Shown here: one piece after another, positions 15,543 to 22,118 of the stretch
Layout of the letters: the number at the start of each line of letters is the position of its first letter
Position numbering within the stretch: position 1 is the first letter of the stretch
NCBI RefSeq assembly: GCF_029379315.1
Contig: NZ_JAQYWQ010000072.1
Location: 1-37,643, forward strand
Direction of reading: 5' to 3'
Length of the DNA stretch: 37,643 nucleotides
From: Nostoc sp. S13
GTDB taxonomy: Bacteria; Cyanobacteriota; Cyanobacteriia; Cyanobacteriales; Nostocaceae
Notes under the pieces: generated by a model
Told to the model about the DNA's origin: nothing
Database searches by the model: none
Seen by the model: only the letters and a program-made list of their open reading frames with translations
Made by a program: the position numbers and the translations under genes

Positions 15543-15893
15543 ATGCGTCACCGTTGTCGCGTCAAAAAACTCAGTAAACCCGCCGATCAACGCCGTGCTT
15601 TACTGCGATCGCTTGCCACCGAGCTGATCCGTCATGGTAAGATCACCACCACTTTAATTAGAGCGAAAGTTCTGCGAAGTAAAGTGGAAAAAATGATTAC
15701 CCTAGCCAAAAACGGCTCCTTGGCAGCACGCCGGGAAGCCCTTGGCTATATCTTCGACAAACAACTGGTTCACGCTCTATTTGAGCAAGCTCCGACTCGA
15801 TATGGCGATCGCCAGGGTGGTTATACCCGCATCCTGCATACCGTACCGCGTCGGGGTGATAATGCAAAAATGGCAATAATTGAATTGGTTTAA
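15543..15893 (+). CDS. rplQ: 50S ribosomal protein L17
   Basis: L17 (bL17) binds 23S rRNA near the tunnel exit. The 116 residues begin MRHRCRVKKLSKPADQRRAL. They continue with SLATELIRHGKITTTLIRAK (about residues 23-42) and end with RRGDNAKMAIIELV. It follows rpoA as in most bacteria. Confidence 0.97.
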   Translation: MRHRCRVKKLSKPADQRRALLRSLATELIRHGKITTTLIRAKVLRSKVEKMITLAKNGSLAARREALGYIFDKQLVHALFEQAPTRYGDRQGGYTRILHTVPRRGDNAKMAIIELV

Positions 15894-16006
15894 GTCATTT
15901 AGTCATTAGTAGAGACGCGATTAATCGCGTCTGTACAATAGAGACGCGATTAATCGCGTCTGTACAATTGTCATTAGTGAATAACAAAGAACAAATGACA
16001 AAAGAC
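15893..16006. repeat. STRRs with two tandem 20-bp palindrome copies
   Basis: Two copies of AGACGCGATTAATCGCGTCT (15913-15932 and 15942-15961) stand 9 bases apart, bounded by GTCATTA and ACAAATGAC heptamers. Each copy is followed by GTACAAT. Confidence 0.9.
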
Positions 16007-16064
16007 AAAAAGAGAAGTCTGAGCTAAGGCTTCCTTAGATCAGAACTTCGGGGACAAAATCTGT

Positions 16065-16913
16065 ATGTTAGAAAGCCACCAGCCTACACAAACTCATCGA
16101 GTAGCCTTGGTAATCCAATACCTGGGCACTCATTTTCATGGCTGGCAACGGCAAAAAAAACAGCGGACTGTCCAAGAAGAGATCGAAATAGCGATCGCTA
16201 CTATTCTTGGGCATCATGTAACATTACACGGTGCCGGGCGAACTGATTCTGGAGTTCACGCTGCTGCTCAAGTCGCCCATTTTGAAGCTACAACTCTCAT
16301 TCCACCTCACAAGTGGGCAACAATCCTCAACAGCTATCTGCCGTCAGATATATTAATCAGGGCTTCAGCTAATGTAGATAACCGTTGGCACGCTCGCTTT
16401 AGTGCAGCCTATCGACGGTATCGCTACACAATATATACTGAAGATCGACTTAACTTGTTTGTAAGACCCTTCAGTTGGCATTATTATTATGCACCCCTGG
16501 ATGAATCCTTAATTCAAGCTGCTCTGAAACCTCTGTTGGGAAAGCATCACTTAGCTGCTTTTCACCGTGCAGGCTCGAAGCGATCGCATTCCTGGGTAGA
16601 GGTGCAAGCAGCAGAGTGTCGTCGCAGTGGGCCATTTATCCATATTGAAATACAGGCAGATGGATTTTTGTATGGCATGGTACGGCTGTTGGTAGGGATG
16701 TTGGTACAAGTAGGTTCTGGACAACGCACGCTTTCTAGCTTCACCGAACTCTGGAAAGAAGAACGTCGGGAAGAAGTAAAATACGCCGCACCGCCCCAAG
16801 GCTTGTGCTTGTTGCGAGTCGGCTATCCCGATTTTCCTTTTCCCAATGAGATTTGGTACGATACCTTGCCAAAATTCGTCACTAGTCAAGAGTCATTAGT
16901 CATTGGTCAGTAG
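16065..16913 (+). CDS. truA: tRNA pseudouridine(38-40) synthase TruA
   Basis: TruA makes pseudouridine at positions 38-40 of the tRNA anticodon arm. The catalytic motif GAGRTDSGVHA lies at residues 56-66, with the nucleophile Asp61. YLGTHFHGWQRQ (about 19-30) and the C-terminal FLYGMVRLLVGMLVQVGSG (about 201-219) are further family blocks. At 282 residues it is slightly longer than E. coli TruA (270). The last 12 or so codons and the TAG stop lie inside a GTCATTA heptamer array, so the tail FVTSQESLVIGQ is repeat-encoded. Confidence 0.96.
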   Translation: MLESHQPTQTHRVALVIQYLGTHFHGWQRQKKQRTVQEEIEIAIATILGHHVTLHGAGRTDSGVHAAAQVAHFEATTLIPPHKWATILNSYLPSDILIRASANVDNRWHARFSAAYRRYRYTIYTEDRLNLFVRPFSWHYYYAPLDESLIQAALKPLLGKHHLAAFHRAGSKRSHSWVEVQAAECRRSGPFIHIEIQADGFLYGMVRLLVGMLVQVGSGQRTLSSFTELWKEERREEVKYAAPPQGLCLLRVGYPDFPFPNEIWYDTLPKFVTSQESLVIGQ

Positions 16914-17139
16914 AGACGCGATTAATCGCGTCTGTACAATTGTGATTACGATTAATCGCGTCTGTACAATTGTCATTAGTGAATAACAAACGACAAATAA
17001 CAAATGACAAAGGACAAATGACTAATGACAAATTACCCTACGGGTGATGCCTCCGGCACGCCAAGGGCGAACGCCAGTTGCTCATGGGGGAAACCCCCAA
17101 GACCGCACTGTCTCAAAAATGACAAAGGATAAATGACAA
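16879..17139. repeat. STRRs, palindromes and interspersed repeat between truA and rplM
   Basis: From left to right: GTCATTA heptamers that overlap the truA 3' end; one full 20-bp palindrome copy (16914-16933) and a truncated copy (about 16949-16966); ACAAATGAC heptamers; a GC-rich unit with CCTCCGGCACGCCAAGGGCG (17050-17069); and a unit with GGGGGAAACCCCCAAGACCG (17086-17105), also present before rplD. Heptamers then resume right into the rplM start codon. It is the most heavily invaded spacer of the cluster. Confidence 0.9.
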
Positions 17140-17601
17140 ATGACAACGAGTAAAACATACCTTCCTTCTCAAGCATCCCTTGAGCGTGAGTGGTACATAG
17201 TAGATGCCACCGATCAACGCCTCGGTCGCCTCGCCAGCGAAATCGCCCAGATTTTGAGAGGTAAAAAGAAACCCGAATATACACCCCACCTAGATACAGG
17301 TGACTTCGTAATCGTCATCAATGCCGAGAAAGTCGCAGTCACAGGCAAAAAGCGCACTCAAAAGCTGTACCGTCGCCATTCAGGTCGTCCCGGTGGGATG
17401 AAAACGGAAACTTTCGCTAAACTGCAACAGCGCATACCAGAGCGGATTTTAGAACAGGCTGTTAAAGGTATGCTACCTAAAAATAGCCTGGGTAAGCAGT
17501 TATTCACCAAGCTGAAAGTCTACGCTGGGCCCACGCATCCTCATGATGCTCAAAGACCTAAAGAACTACAAATTAGTACAATTCCTGGAGAAGAAAATTA
17601 A
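17140..17601 (+). CDS. rplM: 50S ribosomal protein L13
   Basis: L13 (uL13) is an early assembly protein of the large subunit. The 153 residues contain WYIVDATDQRLGRLASEIAQ (about residues 18-37), YTPHLDTGDFVIVINAEKV, and the signature LKVYAGPTHPHDAQRP near residues 127-142. The ATG is the ATG of a TGACAAATGAC heptamer. The upstream AAAGGA is also repeat-derived, so the whole initiation region comes from the repeats. The stop overlaps the rpsI start. Confidence 0.96.
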   Translation: MTTSKTYLPSQASLEREWYIVDATDQRLGRLASEIAQILRGKKKPEYTPHLDTGDFVIVINAEKVAVTGKKRTQKLYRRHSGRPGGMKTETFAKLQQRIPERILEQAVKGMLPKNSLGKQLFTKLKVYAGPTHPHDAQRPKELQISTIPGEEN

Positions 17602-18017
17602 TGGTAGTAGCAGATGCCAATAGCGGTCGCGCCGTATACTGGGGTACTGGTCGTCGTAAGACCTCAGTAGCGCGGGTACGCCTGGTTCCAGGCACTGGTC
17701 AACTGACTGTGAACGGTAAAGATGGAAATTTGTATTTCCAATTTAACGCTAACTACCTGGGAGTGATCAAAGCACCCTTGGAAACTCTGGGACTAGAAAA
17801 CGAATATGACATTTTGGTGAAAGCAGAAGGCGGCGGCTTGACCGGACAGGCTGATTCTGTTCGTTTGGGAGTTGCTCGTGCTTTGTGCCAACTAGACCCA
17901 GACAACCGCCCACCTTTGAAAACCGAAGGTTATTTGACTCGCGATCCGAGAGCAAAAGAGCGGAAAAAATATGGTTTACATAAAGCCCGGAAAGCACCTC
18001 AGTACTCTAAACGTTAG
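17601..18017 (+). CDS. rpsI: 30S ribosomal protein S9
   Basis: S9 (uS9) reaches the P-site tRNA anticodon through its C-terminal tail. The 138 residues contain YWGTGRRKTSVARVRLVPGTG (positions about 14-34) and GQADSVRLGVARAL. The invariant tail ends in KARKAPQYSKR, with the terminal Lys-Arg that contacts tRNA. The start ATG overlaps the rplM TAA (TAATG), and GGAGAAG lies upstream. L13-S9 pairing is universal in bacteria. Confidence 0.97.
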   Translation: MVVADANSGRAVYWGTGRRKTSVARVRLVPGTGQLTVNGKDGNLYFQFNANYLGVIKAPLETLGLENEYDILVKAEGGGLTGQADSVRLGVARALCQLDPDNRPPLKTEGYLTRDPRAKERKKYGLHKARKAPQYSKR

Positions 18018-18100
18018 GGCATTGGGCATGGGGCATTGGGCATTGAGGATTAATCAATAACCAATAGTTATTCTTCCCCTGATCCCCACTCCCTAGCCCC
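18018..18100. repeat. STRR array between rpsI and rpmE
   Basis: GGGCATT units begin immediately after the rpsI stop, followed by a CCCCACTCCC-type block (about 18074-18098). They match the two array types at the window start. Confidence 0.8.
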
Positions 18101-18150
18101 AATTGAAAGCTAAAAGTTATAATTTGTATAGATTCACCACAAAAGGAACA

Positions 18151-18393
18151 ATGGCTAAATCTGATATTCACCCCAAGTGGTATCCAGACGCTAAAGTTTA
18201 CTGCAACGGTCAAGTTGTTATGACTGTTGGCTCTACCAAGCCAGAATTGCACGTAGATGTTTGGTCTGGAAATCACCCCTTTTACACCGGCACTCAGAAG
18301 ATTATTGACACCGAGGGTCGAGTGGAGCGCTTCCTCCGCAAGTACGGCATGAGCAGCACTCAAACATCTGGCGACGAACAAAACAAAAAGTAG
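18151..18393 (+). CDS. rpmE: 50S ribosomal protein L31
   Basis: L31 (bL31) bridges the subunits at the central protuberance. The 80 residues start MAKSDIHPKWYPDAKVYCNG and contain HPFYTGTQKIIDTEGRVERF. Only one cysteine (Cys18) remains of the four that bind zinc in C+ L31; the SKCHPFF position reads SGNHPFY. It is therefore zinc-free. I chose ATG 18151 (AAAGGA 4 bases upstream) over the open TTG at 18103. The C-terminus has a polar extension, SSTQTSGDEQNKK. Confidence 0.95.
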   Translation: MAKSDIHPKWYPDAKVYCNGQVVMTVGSTKPELHVDVWSGNHPFYTGTQKIIDTEGRVERFLRKYGMSSTQTSGDEQNKK

Positions 18394-18397
18394 CGGG

Positions 18398-18478
18398 TTG
18401 GCTCTGCTGTTAACGACGGCCCTGCATTCTTCGGGGTCGATTGTCATTTATATGCTCGAGCCAATTTGTTATTTTTTT
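18398..18478 (+). terminator. Possible terminator between rpmE and prfA
   Basis: Arms TTGGCTC (18398-18404) and GAGCCAA (18458-18464) enclose an inner CGAC...GTCG/CCC...GGGG hairpin. They are followed by a run of seven T (18472-18478). The long loop makes it an imperfect intrinsic terminator. prfA starts 20 bases later, so it may attenuate rather than stop. Confidence 0.4.
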
Positions 18479-18498
18479 AAGGAGCGATCGCACTCGTC

Positions 18499-19596
18499 AT
18501 GGCTGAATCATACTTACTGGATAAACTTAAATCTGTTGAACAAACCTTTAATGAATTAACACGTCGTCTTGGCGATCCTGATACCGCTAGCAACCCTGAT
18601 GAGTATCAAGAAATTGCTAAGTCTCGTTCTTCTTTGGAAGAGGTAGTTAATACCTATGAAATTTGGAAAGCAGCCCAAGAAAACTTGATCGGAGCGCGTC
18701 AGGTTTACAAAGAATCTGCAAGTGACCCAGAGTTGCAAGAAATGGCAGCACTGGAAGTAAAGGAACTTGAACAAAAAATAGAATATTTAGAGACTCGCTT
18801 GAAAGTCTTACTACTACCACGCGACCACAATGATGAAAAGAATATCATGTTGGAAATTCGCGCTGGTACTGGTGGCGATGAAGCAAGTATTTGGGCTGGC
18901 GATTTGATGCAGATGTACACGCGCTATGCCCAGACTCAAGGTTGGAAAGTTTCTCTAGTAAGCGAATCTCGAGGAGAAATGGGTGGCTGGAAAGAGGTCA
19001 TTCTCGAAATTAAAGGTAATGACGTTTACAGCCAGTTAAAGTTTGAAGCTGGAGTGCATCGTGTGCAGCGCGTGCCGGCAACTGAATCTGGGGGACGGGT
19101 TCATACTTCCACAGCTACCGTGGCGATTATGCCAGAGGTGGATGATGTGGAAATTCATATTGACCCGAAAGATATTGAAATGACTACAGCCCGTTCTGGT
19201 GGTGCTGGTGGTCAAAACGTCAACAAGGTGGAAACAGCCGCCGACTTGATGCACAAACCGACAGGGATTCGGATTTTCTGTACAGAAGAACGCAGCCAGT
19301 TGCAAAACAAAGAACGGGCGATGCAAATTCTGCGGGCGAAGTTGTATGAAATGAAGTTACGCGAACAACAAGAGGCTGTAACTTCCATGCGGCGATCGCA
19401 AGTTGGTACAGGATCGCGATCGGAAAAAATTCGCACTTACAATTATAAAGATAACCGGGCTACTGATCATCGCTTAGGTCAGAATTATTCCCTTAACCCT
19501 GTTTTGGAAGGTGATTTAGAGACGCTTATCCAATCTTGTATATCTCTAGACCAGCAAGAACGTCTCGCAGAGTTAGCAACTTCTGCCGCTAACTAA
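18499..19596 (+). CDS. prfA: Peptide chain release factor 1 (RF1)
   Basis: RF1 reads UAA and UAG and triggers peptide release. The stop-codon-reading tripeptide Pro193-Ala194-Thr195 identifies it as RF1 and not RF2 (which has SPF). The catalytic GGQ is at residues 237-239 (SGGAGGQNVNKVETA). The 365-residue length is standard. Shine-Dalgarno AAGGAG (18479-18484) is followed by a HIP1 octamer (18484-18491) that fills the gap to the ATG. It is the last gene of the cluster. Confidence 0.98.
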   Translation: MAESYLLDKLKSVEQTFNELTRRLGDPDTASNPDEYQEIAKSRSSLEEVVNTYEIWKAAQENLIGARQVYKESASDPELQEMAALEVKELEQKIEYLETRLKVLLLPRDHNDEKNIMLEIRAGTGGDEASIWAGDLMQMYTRYAQTQGWKVSLVSESRGEMGGWKEVILEIKGNDVYSQLKFEAGVHRVQRVPATESGGRVHTSTATVAIMPEVDDVEIHIDPKDIEMTTARSGGAGGQNVNKVETAADLMHKPTGIRIFCTEERSQLQNKERAMQILRAKLYEMKLREQQEAVTSMRRSQVGTGSRSEKIRTYNYKDNRATDHRLGQNYSLNPVLEGDLETLIQSCISLDQQERLAELATSAAN

Positions 19597-19605
19597 TTTT
19601 TGCTG

Positions 19606-19731
19606 TTAAATATCCTGTAAAACCACTTGTTGTACTGTTACTTTTAACATACACAGGTGGTTTTCTAATATCGTGTGGAGTGCATCTTCCATTTGACTAG
19701 GATAATCGTGATAGGCAAATTCGGACTTCAT
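19606..19731 (-). other. Small unrecognised minus-strand frame, possible gene remnant
   Basis: From an ATG at 19731 the minus strand reads 41 codons, MKSEFAYHDYPSQMEDALHT and on to a TAA. The frame stays open upstream as KGRGWVRFRRTHVKLV, to a stop near 19795, without another start. The composition looks protein-like, but I do not recognise a family. It could be a decayed gene end; it could also be chance. Confidence 0.25.
19619..19664 (+). terminator. Candidate terminator after prfA
   Basis: A 12-bp stem (AAAACCACTTGT with ACAGGTGGTTTT, one G-U pair) with a 22-base loop ends in T4, 22 bases after the prfA stop. It could terminate the ribosomal cluster and, because of the A-rich left arm, act in both directions. 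It also lies inside the small minus-strand frame described next, so one reading may be wrong. Confidence 0.5.
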
Positions 19732-20037
19732 GACTAATTTAACGTGAGTTCGACGGAACCTCACCCAACCTCTTCCCTTGTAGGCTATCGATTACCTTGA
19801 CCTTTCTCAAAATTTGTAAGAGTATTCACTCACGTTTTTTGTCACACTCATTCGTTCGTCGTTAAATAATTCGTAATTCGTAATTCTTAATTAAGTTTTG
19901 CAATGGGGATTTTAACCTTACAGCAAAACTTACTGCCTGTAGAGGCAGGGGAATTAAACCCCCAAATTGAGCAATGGGTGCATAAAAAACTTTTCCGACC
20001 TGGTACTATTCCTTTTCGTAAATAAACGTGAGTTCGA
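19732..20037. other. Spacer with a direct repeat and an interspersed Nostoc-type repeat
   Basis: AACGTGAGTTCGACGG (19741-19756) recurs as AACGTGAGTTCGATGG (20025-20040), a near-identical direct repeat about 285 bases apart. Between them, at 19937-19964, is an inverted-repeat unit with GCCTGTAGAGGC and GGGGAATTAAACCCCC. No intact gene is seen. The segment between the direct repeats may be an inserted element. Confidence 0.4.
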
Positions 20038-20040
20038 TGG

Positions 20041-20262
20041 GTTAAAAATGGCACAAAAAAAGGCAGACATTTGCGACAGAACCCTAGTTTAAAGTCTCGA
20101 ATAGAAGAAGTTTTGTTAGATGGTTTTGAAGCGGGAGTCGATTTGGCGCTACGAGAAACTAACTTACCATTACGAACTTTTCCAGAGCATTGCCCCTATC
20201 TATTTGATGATGCGATCGCAGACAATTTTCTGTGCGATACTCGTCAAGACTGGGAAGGATAA
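20041..20262 (+). pseudogene. C-terminal remnant of a DUF29 family protein
   Basis: The readable frame contains GRHLRQNPSLKSRIEEVLLD and then ALRETNLPLRTFPEHCPYLF with a closing aspartate-rich end. This matches the C-terminal third of DUF29 proteins (usually about 140-160 residues, function unknown, common in cyanobacteria). The N-terminal two-thirds is missing: a stop lies at 20029 and no start with a ribosome-binding site is present; TTG 20071 is the first possible start codon. I call it a truncated pseudogene. Confidence 0.7.
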
Positions 20263-20338
20263 TTCCTGCCATTTTTCTTGATTAATTCATAACATGGGAA
20301 TTGCCAAAAATACTTAGGGTAATCATCAATCCAAAATG
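20263..20338. other. Short spacer without recognisable features
   Basis: Nothing recognisable lies between the DUF29 remnant and the MITE. Confidence 0.5.
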
Positions 20339-20476
20339 GTATAGGAATCGTATTTGATTTTTGAAATTATCTACGTAGGCGGGGAGTGGGGAGTAGGGAG
20401 TAGGGAATAGGGAATAAGGAATTAGGCTTTTCGAGTTGTACCGAACTTTTTCAGAAATCAAATATTAATCCTATAG
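20339..20476 (-). mobile_element. MITE copy A (TATAGGAATC... terminal inverted repeats)
   Basis: The left end TATAGGAATCGTATTTGATT and the right end AATCAAATATTAATCCTATA are inverted repeats of about 20 bases. The interior has GAGTTGTACCGAAC and a nested heptamer block of the GGGAGTA class. It matches the copy at 32843-32973 in reversed orientation. With no coding capacity and about 138 bp, it is a typical MITE. Confidence 0.85.
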
Positions 20477-20702
20477 CAGGAGTAAGCATTATTCTCAAGC
20501 GTTTGATTATTGGATGCGGTTAGTACCAGATCGTCCTGGTACGAAAAAACACACATCTTGACTCAATCGCTGTAATCGCTTTATGAAAAAAATTGCTGAA
20601 TCCTTTTCATAAACCTTGGTAGTTAGTAATGATCAGTAGGAAATTTAGGCGATACTTTGGTCAAACGAAAGCAATATAGTCAAGCCGCACAAAATCATCG
20701 CG
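20477..20702. other. Spacer with hairpins and a possible coding relic
   Basis: The frame 20481-20561 (SKHYSQAFDYWMRLVPDRPG, then a stop) looks like a protein fragment of unknown origin, directly abutting the MITE. TACCAG/CTGGTA (20523-20540) and TTATGAAAA/TTTTCATAA (about 20581-20613) are perfect small hairpins; the second may be a terminator or leader stem. Confidence 0.35.
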
Positions 20703-21137
20703 TTGGCAAAAGGTGATTTGGTGGGATTTTTTAAACCAGATCATGCCAGTGAAGTTATTAAGTTTTTAAATGAGCAAGAAGTTTTAAATAAAGCATTAAA
20801 AATGGCTTGCACTGATTTAATTAAAAAAGTGGGCGGCGATACGAATAAAGTCAATTATTTAATGGGTAAATATATAATAACTAGTGAACCTCGGAAGCAT
20901 GGAACTAGAGCGATCGCAGTTTTACTTAATGATAGGCAAAAAGAACTTGACTTGAGTAACCAGGAGTTTGCTAAATTCTGCGACACCTTTAAATTATCTC
21001 CCACGGAACTGAATAATATTTATGCTGGAGAAGCATTTGATGATAGTTTGTTAGTTCCACTATCACGTATATTAGGGATGGCAAAAGAGCGGTTGCTCGA
21101 AGTGCGGGATGGTTCTGAAGAACAAAGTAACACATGA
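20703..21137 (+). CDS. Hypothetical protein, TTG start
   Basis: A 144-residue soluble protein that I do not recognise. It starts MAKGDLVGFFKPDHASEVIK. The second half (about residues 75-135: KELDLSNQEFAKFCDTFKLS and onward to LVPLSRILGMAKERLLEV) has the look of a small helical, possibly helix-turn-helix, domain. The only in-frame start is TTG, with AAAATCATCG upstream and no clear Shine-Dalgarno sequence; the frame is open upstream to 20646. It may be a 5'-truncated gene in a zone full of gene remnants. Confidence 0.45.
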   Translation: MAKGDLVGFFKPDHASEVIKFLNEQEVLNKALKMACTDLIKKVGGDTNKVNYLMGKYIITSEPRKHGTRAIAVLLNDRQKELDLSNQEFAKFCDTFKLSPTELNNIYAGEAFDDSLLVPLSRILGMAKERLLEVRDGSEEQSNT

Positions 21138-21171
21138 ACAGCAAATCAAAATCTTCAATTGATATAAAATT

Positions 21172-21962
21172 GTGAAAACAGACATCATCTTTTATCGGCT
21201 GTTTCAAGAATTCCCTGATATCTTCTTTGAACTTATTGGTAATCCTCCAGAAGAAGCTAGCCTTTATCAATTTTCATCAGTTGAAATCAAACAAACAGCC
21301 TTCAGAATCGATGGTGTATTTATGCCTACACAAGGAAGTGAGAACCAGATTTATTTTCTGGAAGTGCAATTTCAAGCTGATGGGGAAATTTATTCACGGC
21401 TAATTGCAGAAATATGTTTATACCTGCGTCAGAATCAACCACAAAATAACTGGAGTGCTGTAGTTTTGTACCCAAACAGAAGTGTAGATACAGGAGCAAA
21501 CATTACCATGAGTTTTTCACAAGTGGGCGCGTCAGACGGATTTATATTGATGAATTAGGTGAGGCTGCATCGCTTCCACTTGGTATTGCAACTGCTAAAT
21601 TAGTAATTGCAACCGATGATATAGCGATCGCTAAAGCTTGGGAATTGATAGACAGAACTAAGTCTGAGATAAGCTCACCACTAAAACAGCAGCAATTATT
21701 ACAATTTATAGAGACTATTTTGGCTTACAAGTTTCCTACAATGAGTAGGGAGGAGATGGAGGAAATGTTTGGCTTAAGCGAATTAAAGCAAACCAGATTT
21801 TATCAGGAAGCCTTTCAGGAAGGTATTGAACAAGGTGAGCTTAAAGGTAAACTAAAAGCAGTACCAGCAATGTTGGCAGCAGGGTTGACTGTAGAACAAG
21901 TAGCAGAGGCGTTAGATTTGAGTGTCGAAGAAGTCAAACAGATAACACAAAGTCAGCCTTGA
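21172..21962 (+). pseudogene. Frameshifted DUF2887 / Rpn-type PD-(D/E)XK nuclease
   Basis: The first part (from GTG 21172) reads MKTDIIFYRLFQEFPDIFFE with the nuclease core residues Asp47, Glu64 and Gln66 (RIDGVF...FLEVQFQ). After about residue 108 the reading frame is lost near 21490-21500. The true continuation (HYHEFFTSGRVRRIYIDELG) goes on in another frame, through AKAWELIDRTKSEISS to KQITQSQP at 21962. The offset equals one missing base. The family is Rpn/PDDEXK recombination-promoting nuclease-like, of about 260 residues, abundant in Nostocales. The C-terminal part is intact, including LTVEQVAEALDLSVEEV. Confidence 0.85.
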
Positions 21963-22118
21963 GATGGATGTGGCAAGTTTTATTCGTGACTTAAGGCAAA
22001 TTTTGTTTGCGGCTCCCCAGACTTGATCACGACGAATTTATAGTTAATTTTTGTTAATATTAGAGGCGGTGTTAGTACTTCGTCCTCAACCACCCACTCC
22101 CTACCTGAGAGAAACTTA

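Noticed and set aside
18103..18150. 16-residue N-terminal extension of L31 from TTG
   Set aside because: ATG 18151 has AAAGGA and gives the standard MAKSDIHP start.
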